Positions 53,643 to 62,985 of a stretch of 64,000 bases of DNA are shown one piece after another (the stretch's first letter is position 1; the number at the start of each line of letters is the position of its first letter). This stretch comes from Sulfuricurvum sp. PD_MW2. GTDB taxonomy: Bacteria; Campylobacterota; Campylobacteria; Campylobacterales; Sulfurimonadaceae. A program made the translations under genes and the position numbers. Under the pieces are notes generated by a model, which saw only the letters and a program-made list of their open reading frames with translations, did not search any database and was not told the DNA's origin. The stretch spans positions 248,001 through 312,000 of the forward strand of contig NZ_NSIU01000001.1 of the NCBI RefSeq assembly GCF_002633015.1, given 5' to 3'.

Positions 53643-55865
53643 TTGAAACTCATTATTGTCGAGTCACCGGCTAAAGCCAAGACTATTAAAAACTTCCTTA
53701 CCAAAGATTATGAAGTTATTGCTTCCAAAGGGCATATTCGTGATCTTCCTAAAAATCGTTTCGGTATTAAAATCGATAACGAAAAAATCGTTGCTGAATA
53801 TCGAATCAGTGAAGACAGTACTGCTACCGTTAAACAAATTCAAGAATTGGCCAAAAAAAGCGATGAAATCTTTATCGCGACCGACGAAGACCGTGAAGGG
53901 GAAGCGATCGGATGGCACATCGCTCATGCCATCAATAAAGATCCGGAAAAATTACCGCGTATCGTCTTTCACGAAATTACTAAAAATGCGATCATTCATG
54001 CGCTTGAAACACCGCGTACGATCGATATGGACCGTGTGGATGCTCAGCAAGCACGCCGCTTGTTGGATCGTATTGTCGGATATAAACTCTCTCCATTATT
54101 GGCGAATAAAATTCAAAAAGGACTCTCCGCAGGTCGTGTTCAATCCTCAACCCTCAAAATTGTGGTAGATCGTGAGCGGGAGATCCGTGCATTTGTCCCT
54201 GAGGAATACTGGACGATAGATACCCTCTTTAAAAAAGATATCGAAGCAACATTGGTCAGTTTTGAGAATGAGAAAATCGATAAACTAACAATCAAAACCG
54301 GTGATCAAGCAACAAAGATTGTTGAGGCACTGAAAAAAGAAAGTTTCAAGGTCGGTGAGATTGAGACGAAAGAGCGTAAAAGCTCTACTCCTCCGCCGTT
54401 TATGACCTCTACCCTGCAACAAAGTGCTTCTTCTTCGCTCGGGTTTTCTCCCAAAAAGACGATGATGATTGCCCAAGCATTGTATGAGGGGGTTAAAACA
54501 CCAGAAGGTACATCGGGTGTTATTACCTATATGCGTACCGATTCACTCAATCTTGCAGCGGAAGCGGTTGAAGCGGCGCGTGAGCTGATTGTAAATCGTT
54601 ACGGTAAAGAGTATCTCCCTGCACAGCCGAAAGTGTATACAAAAAAGTCCAAAGGAGCCCAAGAAGCGCACGAAGCGATTCGTCCGACGATGCTTGCTTT
54701 TACTCCCGAAGTAGCGGCAACGTATCTCAAACCCGATGAGATTAAACTTTACCGCCTCATTTATAATCGCTTTTTGGCGTGTCAGATGAACGATGCACGG
54801 TTTGAGCAGCAAAGTATTACCTTTGAATCCTCCAATGCGCAGTTCCGTGCAACTGGGCGTAAACTCTTGTTTGACGGATTTTATCGTGTGGCCGGGAGTG
54901 ATGACAAAGACAAATTGCTCCCAACGCTTACGACGGGAGATGCGATTGACATACAGTCCATTGTCCCGGAACAGCATTTTACGGAGCCGCCATCGCGCTA
55001 TTCTGAAGCGAGTTTGATTAAAAAACTCGAATCTGAAGGGATCGGTCGTCCATCAACCTATGCACCGACGATCAGTACACTGCAGGCGCGTAATTACATC
55101 GAGATCGATAAGCGTGCCATTGCTCCGACAGAAATCGCGTTTACCGTGACCGAGATGTTGGAGAACCATTTCAACGAAATCGTTGATGCAGGATTTACCG
55201 CAGCGATGGAAGAAACCCTTGATGAGATCAGCGAGAGCGGAAAATCATGGCACAAAATTTTGCTCGATTTTTACTATCCGTTCATTGAAAAAATTGAGGC
55301 GGGAAAAACGAATATCGTGAGTCTTAAAATGGCAAAACCGCTTGGACGCAATTGTCCTCAGTGTGGGAGTGAATTATTGCTTCGTTCCGGACGTTTTGGA
55401 GAGTTTATCGCATGCAGCGGTTTTCCAAAATGTAAATATACCGAACAAACCGAAGAGAACCAAAATGAAAATACAGCTGCAGCACCTGATGAAGTGACCG
55501 ATGAGGTATGTGAAAAGTGCGGTAGCCCAATGGTCGTTAAAAACGGACGAAACGGAAAATTTTTGGCATGCAGCGGTTATCCGAAATGTAAAAATACCAA
55601 AACACTTAACCAAGAGACCAAATTCTCCGAAGTACCGTGTCCCGATTGCGGCGGAAAACTATTGTGGCGTCAATCACGTCGAGGAGCATTTTGGGGATGC
55701 GAACATTATCCGAAATGTAAATTTATCTCAAAATTTGAACCTTCAACCAAAAAATGTCAGGTAGAAGGGTGCGGAGGAGCATTGGCTCCGAGAACGTACC
55801 GTAATAAAGAGGTGTACGAGTGTGTCAAATGTAAAGACCGTACCCCAAGAGAGGAAAATGCGTGA
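53643..55865 (+). CDS. topA: DNA topoisomerase I
   Basis: The 740-residue enzyme starts at a TTG (AGGA site upstream), since the family start MKLIIVESPAKAKTIKNFL begins there. Toprim domain (E7, DEDREGEAIGWH), active-site Y296 in YMRTDSLNL, and four C-terminal zinc-ribbon repeats (~565-735, each with two CxxC-like pairs, the last being CQVEGC) are present. It relaxes negative supercoils. Its stop overlaps the next GTG start. Confidence 0.97.
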   Translation: MKLIIVESPAKAKTIKNFLTKDYEVIASKGHIRDLPKNRFGIKIDNEKIVAEYRISEDSTATVKQIQELAKKSDEIFIATDEDREGEAIGWHIAHAINKDPEKLPRIVFHEITKNAIIHALETPRTIDMDRVDAQQARRLLDRIVGYKLSPLLANKIQKGLSAGRVQSSTLKIVVDREREIRAFVPEEYWTIDTLFKKDIEATLVSFENEKIDKLTIKTGDQATKIVEALKKESFKVGEIETKERKSSTPPPFMTSTLQQSASSSLGFSPKKTMMIAQALYEGVKTPEGTSGVITYMRTDSLNLAAEAVEAARELIVNRYGKEYLPAQPKVYTKKSKGAQEAHEAIRPTMLAFTPEVAATYLKPDEIKLYRLIYNRFLACQMNDARFEQQSITFESSNAQFRATGRKLLFDGFYRVAGSDDKDKLLPTLTTGDAIDIQSIVPEQHFTEPPSRYSEASLIKKLESEGIGRPSTYAPTISTLQARNYIEIDKRAIAPTEIAFTVTEMLENHFNEIVDAGFTAAMEETLDEISESGKSWHKILLDFYYPFIEKIEAGKTNIVSLKMAKPLGRNCPQCGSELLLRSGRFGEFIACSGFPKCKYTEQTEENQNENTAAAPDEVTDEVCEKCGSPMVVKNGRNGKFLACSGYPKCKNTKTLNQETKFSEVPCPDCGGKLLWRQSRRGAFWGCEHYPKCKFISKFEPSTKKCQVEGCGGALAPRTYRNKEVYECVKCKDRTPREENA

Positions 55866-56377
55866 AAATCGGGTTGCTCTCCGATACGCATAAAAAAGAG
55901 GGACGATCACAACGTATTATTGATCATCTCAAAGCTCAGGGTGCTGAGTTTTTGATCCACGCGGGTGATATTGTGAAACCCGAAATGTTGATGCAACTTA
56001 AAAATAGCGCTCTACGGTATGTCGCTGTTTATGGCAATAATGATGCCGGATTGGTTCAGTATCACACACAGTATAATCTTGTGCAAGAACCGCATTATTT
56101 TAAACTTGGCGGAGTAAGTTTTAAGCTCATGCATCTGCCGTTTTATATGAATGGGGATACCGAAGTGGTCATTTTCGGGCATACCCATGTCTTTGAGTGT
56201 GATTTTAAAAACCGCACCCTTTTTCTTAATCCGGGAGAAGCGTGTGCGAGGGATGAGCCTTTTTCATCATGTGCGATGCTGGAGATTACCGATACCTCTT
56301 TGATCGTTACCCATTATTCCCGTGCCGTAGGAAGCGATAGCTTCGATGAACGTCACTACACTTTTGAAAGATCCTAA
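55862..56377 (+). CDS. YfcE/MJ0936-family metallophosphodiesterase
   Basis: 171 residues from a GTG that overlaps topA's stop. All calcineurin-like metal motifs are present: LLSDTHKK, HAGDIV, YGNND and FGHTHV. It ends with LNPGEACARDE. The natural substrate of this family is unknown; relatives hydrolyse bis-pNPP. It forms a topA-yfcE-bioB operon. Confidence 0.9.
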   Translation: MKIGLLSDTHKKEGRSQRIIDHLKAQGAEFLIHAGDIVKPEMLMQLKNSALRYVAVYGNNDAGLVQYHTQYNLVQEPHYFKLGGVSFKLMHLPFYMNGDTEVVIFGHTHVFECDFKNRTLFLNPGEACARDEPFSSCAMLEITDTSLIVTHYSRAVGSDSFDERHYTFERS

Positions 56378-56378
56378 T

Positions 56379-57230
56379 ATGTCCAAAAAAATATTTCTTT
56401 GCTCAATTTGTAACATCAACAGCGGCACATGTAACGAAGACTGCAAATTCTGCTCCCAAAGCGTTAAATACAAAGCCGATATAGAGCGCTATAAACAAAA
56501 GCCGATGGAGCAAATTTTAGAAGAAGCACGTCGCCTTGAAGCATTGGGTGCGTTGGGATTTTGTCTTGTTACAGCACAAAAAGGGCTCGATGATAAAACG
56601 CTTGAATTCGTCTGCAATGTTGCCTCGACTCTGAAACGTGAAGTACCCCGTCTTCGCCTTATTGCGTGTAATGGAACAGCATCACTGGAACAATTGGGTG
56701 AACTCAAACGTGCGGGTGTGAGTGCCTATAATCACAATCTCGAAACGAGTCGGGAGTTTTATCCAAAAATTTGTACGACGCATCCGTGGGAAGAACGCTT
56801 TGAGACGTGTGAAAATGTCAATCGATCGGGACTAAAGCTAATCAGCGGCGGGATATTCGGGATGGGTGAAACACATGAAGATCGCATCAGCATGTTACAC
56901 TCTTTGAATGAATTGAATCCAGTTTCTGTTCCGCTCAATTTTTATCATCATAATCCGGCATTGCCGTTGCAGCCCAATCCTTTGTCGATCGACGAATCGT
57001 TGGAACTCATTACCCTTGCACGTCGCATCATCGATCAAGCGGATCGGATCATGATCGCTGGAGGAAGAGAAATTACCTTTAAAGAACGCCAGCATGAAAT
57101 TTTTGAAGCGGGTGCGAATAGCATCGTGATCGGAAACTATCTCACTACAGCCGGTCGTGAAGCGCATGCCGATTTGATGATGTTGCAAGAACTTGGATTT
57201 GAAATTGCCTTAACACCTGAGGATAAGTAA
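56379..57230 (+). CDS. bioB: Biotin synthase BioB
   Basis: Radical SAM enzyme inserting sulfur into dethiobiotin. From ATG 56379 the protein has 283 residues (MSKKIFLCSICNINSGTCNEDCKFC), with the 4Fe-4S motif CNEDCKFC. ETSREFYPKICTTHPWEER, GIFGMGE and NFYHHNPALPL are family blocks. I rejected an upstream ATG at 56346 that lies inside the yfcE end. The protein is about 50 residues shorter than E. coli BioB, which is normal for short Campylobacterota BioB. Confidence 0.94.
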   Translation: MSKKIFLCSICNINSGTCNEDCKFCSQSVKYKADIERYKQKPMEQILEEARRLEALGALGFCLVTAQKGLDDKTLEFVCNVASTLKREVPRLRLIACNGTASLEQLGELKRAGVSAYNHNLETSREFYPKICTTHPWEERFETCENVNRSGLKLISGGIFGMGETHEDRISMLHSLNELNPVSVPLNFYHHNPALPLQPNPLSIDESLELITLARRIIDQADRIMIAGGREITFKERQHEIFEAGANSIVIGNYLTTAGREAHADLMMLQELGFEIALTPEDK

Positions 57231-57273
57231 GTTATAATAACGTAATATAGATTGTTGGAGGAGGTTAATAAAT

Positions 57274-57627
57274 ATGTCTCAATCTGTTTTATTAACCATT
57301 GCCCGTGCATCTATTGAAGAGGTACTACAGGGGCAAAATACGATCAACCGCCAAGAACTGCTTGAACAGTACCCCCTTTTGTCAGAGCCTATGGCAACAC
57401 AAATCACTTTATTTTTAGGGAATAAAGTCCGAGGCGATGCAAAAACATTGAATGCGAATAAATCGCTTCTCGAAGATATCATTTACAATGCGAAAGCGGC
57501 AGCATTTTTAGATGAAAACTTTGACCCGATCGTTACGTCAGAATATCTGCACACAACAATAAAACTAACCATTTTCTCTTCGGATGGAGAATTAAGCCAT
57601 CAAAGCGAACCGATCCTAAAAGATTGA
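57274..57627 (+). CDS. Short AMMECR1-like protein
   Basis: The 117-residue protein has LLTIARASIEEVL at the N-terminus and LLEDIIYNAKAAAFLDENFDPIVTSEYLHTTIKLTIFSS (pieces). These two blocks flank the conserved LRGCIG loop in AMMECR1 (AmmeMemoRadiSam protein A). The GCIG loop itself is missing, and the C-terminal half of the usual ~190 residues is absent. No memo or radical SAM partner is nearby. A strong GGAGGAGG ribosome site lies ahead of the ATG. It is either a degenerate paralogue or a small stand-alone version. Confidence 0.5.
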   Translation: MSQSVLLTIARASIEEVLQGQNTINRQELLEQYPLLSEPMATQITLFLGNKVRGDAKTLNANKSLLEDIIYNAKAAAFLDENFDPIVTSEYLHTTIKLTIFSSDGELSHQSEPILKD

Positions 57628-57628
57628 T

Positions 57629-58576
57629 TTAGATCGATTTGATGTAGTTGGCGATGGCAAAGCCGTGATTTAGCCCTAATGCGATAGAGCCGCCGGACTC
57701 TTGAGTGATATCTCCTGCAACAAAGAGCCCTTTAATGTTAGTTTGGTAATTTTCATCATGTACCGGTTTTCCGTCTTCTTCACGGATATTGCTGCTTGAT
57801 AAAAATCCGCTTGGTGTGGTCCCTCCGATAGCATAAACAATCCTATCGTATAACTCAGAAGTTCCATCATTAAAGAGTACTTTTACTTTTCCGCTTTCAC
57901 TTTCCAATTCGGTAATTTCAGTATTGAGCAGTGCTCTCACCGAGCCATTTTGCACGACTCTTTCGATATCGGCTTGGTTGGTTGGATTGGCACGTCGAAA
58001 CGTCCCGCGTCGGTAACAGATAGAGACTTCGTTTTTAGTGCAGAGTTCAACGGCATACTCAATTGCGGAATCACCTCCGCCGACGACCATGATTTTCTCT
58101 CCTGAACCACATCCATCGAGGGTATAATGGATCTGATTTTTAATGGATGGGGGTATCTTGTAATCAGGCTTATTGGGTTTTCCCATGCGTCCGATCGTAA
58201 CGACAACATATTTGGCATGAATGGAGCCTCCGGCAATAAAGACCTCAAATCCTGTTTCATTTTTGACAATTTTTTGGACTTCGGTATGGGTACGAAGCTC
58301 TAAAGAGTCATGATCTAAGAGCTGATCAAAAAAATCGAGTGTCGATTCCTTCGTGCCGTCGACAAAATAGATGGTTCCATCTAACTCAACCTTTTGTCCT
58401 TTCCAATCTTTATCAACACGTTTATTATCTTTGTAAAATTTACGTATCGTTGCATTGTGGTTGTCATCTTTCTCGAGGAGAATAATATTGCGTAAACCTA
58501 CCGCATAACTTTCAATTGCTGTTGCAATGCCAGCAGGACCTGCTCCAATAATGGCTAATTCGTATTGATATTCCAT
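57629..58576 (-). CDS. FAD/NAD(P)-dependent oxidoreductase (thioredoxin reductase-like, no CxxC)
   Basis: The 315-residue flavoprotein has an FAD site IIGAGPAGIATAIES near the N-terminus, a NAD(P) site MVVGGGDSAIEYAVEL around 165 and GLFVAGDITQESGGSIALGLNHG (ATG-like FAD end). The redox CxxC of thioredoxin reductase is absent, as in YpdA/ferredoxin-NADP reductase-like proteins. It may reduce a low-molecular thiol disulfide or a ferredoxin; the substrate is unproven. Confidence 0.88.
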   Translation of the reverse strand: MEYQYELAIIGAGPAGIATAIESYAVGLRNIILLEKDDNHNATIRKFYKDNKRVDKDWKGQKVELDGTIYFVDGTKESTLDFFDQLLDHDSLELRTHTEVQKIVKNETGFEVFIAGGSIHAKYVVVTIGRMGKPNKPDYKIPPSIKNQIHYTLDGCGSGEKIMVVGGGDSAIEYAVELCTKNEVSICYRRGTFRRANPTNQADIERVVQNGSVRALLNTEITELESESGKVKVLFNDGTSELYDRIVYAIGGTTPSGFLSSSNIREEDGKPVHDENYQTNIKGLFVAGDITQESGGSIALGLNHGFAIANYIKSI

Positions 58577-58635
58577 AGGTGCTCCTCATAATTTCCATAC
58601 TGTATCACAAAATAGCGATAAAATTCAATTTATGT

Positions 58636-58641
58636 TATACT
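58636..58641 (+). promoter_or_regulatory. -10 box next to a start codon (possible leaderless transcript)
   Basis: TATACT ends six bases before the ATG at 58648 with no ribosome site between. Transcription from it would begin at the A of the ATG. Confidence 0.4.
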
Positions 58642-58647
58642 TATTAG

Positions 58648-58980
58648 ATGTACTATGTAATTCAAAAACACCACGGCGATCCTAAAAAGCACTATGTTGC
58701 GTATACTGTTCCGCGGTATATAAGCTCACAAAATTCACAAAATATCATCTTTGAGTTTCGCGTGAATGATACGGTTAAGCGTAAATGGGCCCCTAAAGAA
58801 GAGATTGTTTTGTTAACAGATGATGAGCAATTGTTTCAAAATACTCTTCAAAAATTAGAAGCGCTAAAACAGGTACATTTAGACAAAATTGACGCGGCGG
58901 AAGAACAGCTAAATCAAGAGATTTATTCTATGCTGAACTCTATGCAAAAACAATTCGAAATAATTAAAAAAAACAATTAA
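58648..58980 (+). CDS. Hypothetical protein, 110 residues
   Basis: No family is recognised. The N-terminal ~55 residues are beta-rich (YYVIQKHHGDPKKHYVAYTVPRY). The C-terminal half is a predicted coiled coil (~65-108) rich in Glu/Lys/Gln. It is cytoplasmic with no signal. No ribosome site precedes the ATG, in keeping with a leaderless start. It is transcribed divergently from the oxidoreductase gene. Confidence 0.65.
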   Translation: MYYVIQKHHGDPKKHYVAYTVPRYISSQNSQNIIFEFRVNDTVKRKWAPKEEIVLLTDDEQLFQNTLQKLEALKQVHLDKIDAAEEQLNQEIYSMLNSMQKQFEIIKKNN

Positions 58981-59016
58981 CTACTTTTTAGCAAAATCTA
59001 TATCTCTCTCTTATGC

Positions 59017-59022
59017 TATAAT
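59017..59022 (+). promoter_or_regulatory. -10 box of the OmpA-family gene
   Basis: TGC-TATAAT is an extended -10 lying 36 bases ahead of the ATG at 59058, with AAAGGAG just before the start. Confidence 0.6.
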
Positions 59023-59057
59023 TAACAATCTTAAATATTGTCCAAAGGAGATTTACA

Positions 59058-60179
59058 ATGAAAAAATTGGTATTTTCTAGCTTGCTTGCAGCAACATTAC
59101 TGGGAGCAAGTGATTATAACTACGAAGTATCACCAGTAATAGGATATCTTTGGAACAGTACTTCCAATGAAACCAATGTAAACAACGGCGGTGCGATGGG
59201 CGGCGTCCAAAATCACGCAGTGTATGGTGCGGAAGTACAAATAAATAACGTTTGTAACACCGTTAAGCCGGAAATCTCTGTGCTATACGGGCGTGACAAA
59301 GTTGCAGGCCAAAGCGGAAAAACGGGTGTACTAACAACGATGTTGAACGGTGTGTATGAAATGCCGGTCGATAGTACATTAACTCCGTTTGCAAAAGCCG
59401 GTTTCGGGTATGAGTGGTATACCAATACGCATCCAAGTGATTTTGACGGATTATTGGTAGATGCGGGAGTCGGATTAAAAACTGAAATTACGAAACAAAT
59501 CGCATTGAAGTTAGAAGCTCTTTATATGTATAAAATGAACAATAACGGTGTGGATGGAAGCAATGGCGAAGTACACAATATAGCAGCATTGGCAGGACTA
59601 ACATTTAGTTTTGATCAAAAAGCAGCAGCACCGGTGGTGGCAGCAGTTGCCGCTCCTGTAGTTGCAGCAGTTGTTGCTCCTGAGGCGAAACCAGAACCAA
59701 AACCGGTAGTAGTCCCGGCTCCGGCTCCTCAAGTTGTAAAAGCAGCAGCTCCGACTGACAGCGACAAAGATGGTGTCTTTGATCCGCAAGATAAATGCCC
59801 TGCAACTCCAGCTGGTTTCAAAGTTGATGCTGATGGATGTCCGGTTAAAGCAACATTGCATCTTAATTTCGCAACCAACTCAAATAAAGTGGATGCTGCA
59901 GGAAATGCAAAAGTTGCCGCTTTCGGAGCTTTCTTAAAAGAGAGCCCTGCATACAAAGCAAGCATTGTTGGACATACGGACAGTACCGCATCGGATACGT
60001 ATAATCAAAAACTTTCAGAAAAACGTGCTGAGATTGTCAAAGATATGTTGATTAAAGGCGGTGTTGACGCATCACGTTTGAGCGCATCAGGCAAAGGTGA
60101 ATCACAACCGGTTGCTACCAATAAAACAAAAGAAGGGCGTGCAGAAAATCGCCGTATTGAAGTAGAACTTAGCCACTAA
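59058..60179 (+). CDS. OmpA-family outer membrane porin/adhesin
   Basis: The 373-residue protein has a signal peptide (~1-18), an eight-stranded beta barrel (~20-195), an Ala/Pro/Val-rich linker (~200-235), a calcium-binding TSP3-type repeat (DSDKDGVFDPQDKCP, ~234-250) and an OmpA peptidoglycan-binding domain (~265-373; VGHTDSTASDTYNQKLSEKRA, GKGESQPVATN). The architecture equals Campylobacter CadF and OprF-like proteins. It tethers the outer membrane to the wall. Confidence 0.93.
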   Translation: MKKLVFSSLLAATLLGASDYNYEVSPVIGYLWNSTSNETNVNNGGAMGGVQNHAVYGAEVQINNVCNTVKPEISVLYGRDKVAGQSGKTGVLTTMLNGVYEMPVDSTLTPFAKAGFGYEWYTNTHPSDFDGLLVDAGVGLKTEITKQIALKLEALYMYKMNNNGVDGSNGEVHNIAALAGLTFSFDQKAAAPVVAAVAAPVVAAVVAPEAKPEPKPVVVPAPAPQVVKAAAPTDSDKDGVFDPQDKCPATPAGFKVDADGCPVKATLHLNFATNSNKVDAAGNAKVAAFGAFLKESPAYKASIVGHTDSTASDTYNQKLSEKRAEIVKDMLIKGGVDASRLSASGKGESQPVATNKTKEGRAENRRIEVELSH

Positions 60180-60203
60180 GTTTTAATAATAGTTCGGGAA
60201 GAT

Positions 60204-60431
60204 TTACTCTTTCCGATAGCGTCCTGCTTTGCAGCCGCTTTGGCTGCTTGGCGGATTGTCTCTCAAATAACATAAATCTTCATGCGCTTGCTTTAAAACC
60301 TTACTTTCTCGTAATAACGGCAACATCTTTTCATCTTTTTCATTCTGGGAAAGTGATTGATTGTAGATCAATGCTTTGACTTCTGCATCCACCGCAGCAA
60401 GTGCTGTTTCTATGTGAGTGATCGAAACCAT
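60204..60431 (-). CDS. Hypothetical helical protein, 75 residues
   Basis: No family is recognised. It is mostly helical (HIETALAAVDAEVKALIYNQSLSQNEKDEKMLPLLRESK in pieces) with a basic tail KAGRYRKE. A good ribosome site (AAAGGGG) precedes the ATG at 60431. The end of the gene overlaps a GCAGCC/GGCTGC hairpin (60231-60247) that could end ompA transcription from the other strand. It lies upstream of no clear partner; rnhB is on the same strand 37 bases before it. Confidence 0.55.
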   Translation of the reverse strand: MVSITHIETALAAVDAEVKALIYNQSLSQNEKDEKMLPLLRESKVLKQAHEDLCYLRDNPPSSQSGCKAGRYRKE

Positions 60432-60467
60432 AATATCCCCTTTTTGATGGATTATAGCTGTCTGATT

Positions 60468-61016
60468 CTAAAATAACGAAGGTTGGAGTGCTTTTAATTT
60501 AAAACTTTTACGATGGATTTCGCTATAGCCGTATTGGCGTATTGCTTGGATATGCGCATCACTGCCATATCCTTTATTCTTGGCAAAGCCGTATTGGGGA
60601 TATTGAGAAGAAAACATGATCATTTCACGATCTCTAGTCACTTTTGCCAAAATGGAAGCGGCGCTTACTTCAGGAACTGTCGCGTCGGCTTTTACCATAG
60701 TGCGAATTTGACTTACACCAAATTTTGAATTACCATCGTAGAGATAATCAGCATCACCGAGTGCGTGGATGATTTCCCGTAAGCCTGTTGCAAGACATTC
60801 AGATAATCCCAAATCATCGATTTGCTTTGCACTGAAGTGGGCAATATGATAAGAAGCATTTTCACAAATAATATCGAACAGTTCTTCCCGTTTTTTTTCT
60901 GAGAGTTTTTTGGAATCGTTTAGGCCCTTAATCGGTTTATGCAAAATGACACCGGCAATCATTAGCGATCCAGCTAAAGGACCTCGTCCAGCTTCGTCAA
61001 TTCCACATAAAACCAT
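60468..61016 (-). CDS. rnhB: Ribonuclease HII
   Basis: Removes single ribonucleotides and RNA from RNA/DNA hybrids. I start it at ATG 61016 (182 residues, MVLCGIDEAGRGPLAGSL) because GGTGGA precedes that ATG, not at 61049. Catalytic residues are visible: Asp and Glu in GIDEAGRGPL, and an Asp in YLYDGNSKFG. AKVTRDREM and NKGYGSDAH are further family blocks. Confidence 0.95.
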   Translation of the reverse strand: MVLCGIDEAGRGPLAGSLMIAGVILHKPIKGLNDSKKLSEKKREELFDIICENASYHIAHFSAKQIDDLGLSECLATGLREIIHALGDADYLYDGNSKFGVSQIRTMVKADATVPEVSAASILAKVTRDREMIMFSSQYPQYGFAKNKGYGSDAHIQAIRQYGYSEIHRKSFKLKALQPSLF

Positions 61017-61038
61017 ATTAATCCACCTTTTTCTTTTG

Positions 61039-61044
61039 TATAAT
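61039..61044 (+). promoter_or_regulatory. -10 box of the outer membrane barrel gene
   Basis: TATAAT in the short divergent gap between rnhB and the barrel gene, 32 bases ahead of the ATG. Confidence 0.5.
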
Positions 61045-61076
61045 GGCATATTAGCATAGAATCAAAAAGGATCATT

Positions 61077-61754
61077 ATGAAAAAAGTATTACTTGCGCTG
61101 TGTGCGGGAAGCGTTGTTGCATCAGCATCGACACTTCTTGGTTTTGGAGTTGAAGCAGATTATTATTCTCCGGAGGCAAAAGGAGATTTCCGTTATACGG
61201 ATAATGGAGTGACAACATCAACCCGTTTTAACGGAACAAACGAAAGCAGTTATCAATTAGGTCTATATTTGGAACATCCGATTCCGATGCTTCCTAATAT
61301 ACGAGTCGATTTTACTCCTGAAACATCATTTGTAGGTGACAATATCAGTGGTGCAGGGACGAATACGGTTAAATTTTCTCAAACCGATACGACGTTATAT
61401 TATGAACTTTTAGATAATGTTGTTGATTTGGATCTTGGGGTAAGCGGCAAATATGTTCAAGGCAATGTCTCGGGAGCCGTTAATCAAAGCTTTAACGTTC
61501 TTATACCGATGGGATATGTTGCGGCAGGGGTAAAACTTCCAGTTCTTCCTATTCGGCTTGATGCGGATTTAAAATATGTCGGTTATAGCGGTAATTCGAT
61601 CAGCGATATTCGTATCAAAGCATCTTGGAAAGTGTTTGCCGCCTTAGAAGCGGTTGCCGGATACCGCTATGAATCACTCAAACTGGATGAAAACGACATC
61701 TATTCGACTTTGAAAATCCAAGGCCCGTTTATCGGAATAGGATATCGTTTTTAA
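61077..61754 (+). CDS. TIGR04219-type outer membrane beta-barrel protein
   Basis: The 225-residue protein has a signal peptide (cleavage near ASAST, ~18) and a beta barrel built of alternating strands. It opens with LLGFGVEADYYSPEAKGDF and ends with the terminal aromatic GPFIGIGYRF typical of outer membrane proteins. This fits the TIGR04219 family found mainly in Campylobacterota; its function is unknown. Strong ribosome site AAAAAGGA. Confidence 0.82.
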   Translation: MKKVLLALCAGSVVASASTLLGFGVEADYYSPEAKGDFRYTDNGVTTSTRFNGTNESSYQLGLYLEHPIPMLPNIRVDFTPETSFVGDNISGAGTNTVKFSQTDTTLYYELLDNVVDLDLGVSGKYVQGNVSGAVNQSFNVLIPMGYVAAGVKLPVLPIRLDADLKYVGYSGNSISDIRIKASWKVFAALEAVAGYRYESLKLDENDIYSTLKIQGPFIGIGYRF

Positions 61755-62827
61755 TCATCACTCAATGCCCATCTCTCAAACGGAATCATCTCAATCCGTG
61801 AAACCGGATGAGAGAGGGTACTTTCCAGATTCATCGTTACGACAATAACTTCTAAAACACGATTCGATACGATAAATGCTTCTAAAGACTCTACTTTTTT
61901 GAAAAGCGCGTGTTCATTCGCAAACGGTGAAGCAATGATAATTTGCTGCCGCTGCGGTAGATAAAAATCGATCCCTTCATCGTAATAACATTCGATTTGG
62001 TGTTTATCCAATTCTAAAAAGACAAGATTTTCAAAGAGGCGTCCGAAATGCTTCTGAACTATAAGGGCATGTTTGATCGCAATGTCACATAGATAGAGCT
62101 TTTTGACCGCATTGGGGTGGTTGTACTTTGAAAGACTTTTAATGTAACCTCTTTCATACATAGATTGCAGATGCAAATAGAGTTTATCTTTTGAAATTTT
62201 TCGCTCATTTTTGAGCCGTTCGTACAGATTGAATGCAGAGACTTTTTGCGTCACCATTTTTGAAGCTTGAGTAAGAATGGAGAATTCGATCGGTTCTAAT
62301 ACGCGTTTGAGTGTGTTTTGAATGTAAAGGGCTCTCTCTTCACTTGGGATACGATGCATTGCAGGAAATCCACCTAATTGAAAAAAATGGTTTAGAGCAG
62401 TAGAATCGAATTTGCTCTCAAAAGCGAGAAACTCTTCATAATCAAGCAATGGGAGCTGAAGTGTTTGAAACGGAAGTTCAAGCGGCGTTTCGGAAGTAAG
62501 AAGAATTTGATCGATCTCAAAAAGCTGTATGGAATCATGATAGTTGTCCAGTGCAAGGATCGAGATCTTATTTTCTCGGCAAAACGGCGCTAACGTTGCA
62601 TTGAGTTCATCGATGTTCAGACGCATATCGCGACAATCGAGATAAAGGTAGGTCGATTTTTTGCGGGACAGGAGATAGTTTTTGAGCAAAGCACTTTTTC
62701 CTGATTGAGATATTCCGTAAATCAGAGTATGTTCTTCATCAATTGTAAACTTACGTTCTATAAACCCGGCATTATGTAAATCGTATCGGTAGTATTCATC
62801 TAATAAAGTATTCATGCTGATAATCAT
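61751..62827 (-). CDS. AAA/DUF4143-type ATPase
   Basis: The 358-residue protein has a P-loop GISQSGKSALLKNYL (~38-52), a weakened Walker B (ISILALDNYHDS), and a C-terminal half with the LCDIAIKHAL...GRLFENLVFLEL...FYLPQRQQ pattern of the DUF4143 nuclease-like domain, whose residues are partly altered. Such proteins are widespread single genes of unclear role. It converges with and shares its stop (TTAA) with the barrel gene. A start a few codons later (MNTLLDEYYR) is also possible. Confidence 0.75.
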   Translation of the reverse strand: MIISMNTLLDEYYRYDLHNAGFIERKFTIDEEHTLIYGISQSGKSALLKNYLLSRKKSTYLYLDCRDMRLNIDELNATLAPFCRENKISILALDNYHDSIQLFEIDQILLTSETPLELPFQTLQLPLLDYEEFLAFESKFDSTALNHFFQLGGFPAMHRIPSEERALYIQNTLKRVLEPIEFSILTQASKMVTQKVSAFNLYERLKNERKISKDKLYLHLQSMYERGYIKSLSKYNHPNAVKKLYLCDIAIKHALIVQKHFGRLFENLVFLELDKHQIECYYDEGIDFYLPQRQQIIIASPFANEHALFKKVESLEAFIVSNRVLEVIVVTMNLESTLSHPVSRIEMIPFERWALSDD

Positions 62828-62900
62828 ATCCTAAAAATGTAATTTCCTTTTTAAAAGGAAGTAAATTTTAGCTAGTAACCGTTTTTTACCCCTAAAATCC

Positions 62901-62929
62901 TTGACCCAAAGAGACGATGTCGGTATAAT
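62901..62929 (+). promoter_or_regulatory. Sigma-70 promoter of the S10 ribosomal protein operon
   Basis: TTGACC and TATAAT with a 17-base gap. A short GTCAG-TTCGA-CTGAC hairpin follows in the leader (62946-62960), ahead of the rpsJ ribosome site. Confidence 0.88.
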
Positions 62930-62985
62930 TTCGCCGCCTTATATAGTCAGTTCGACTGACGAGTTCTTTTATCTAAGGAAAAATT

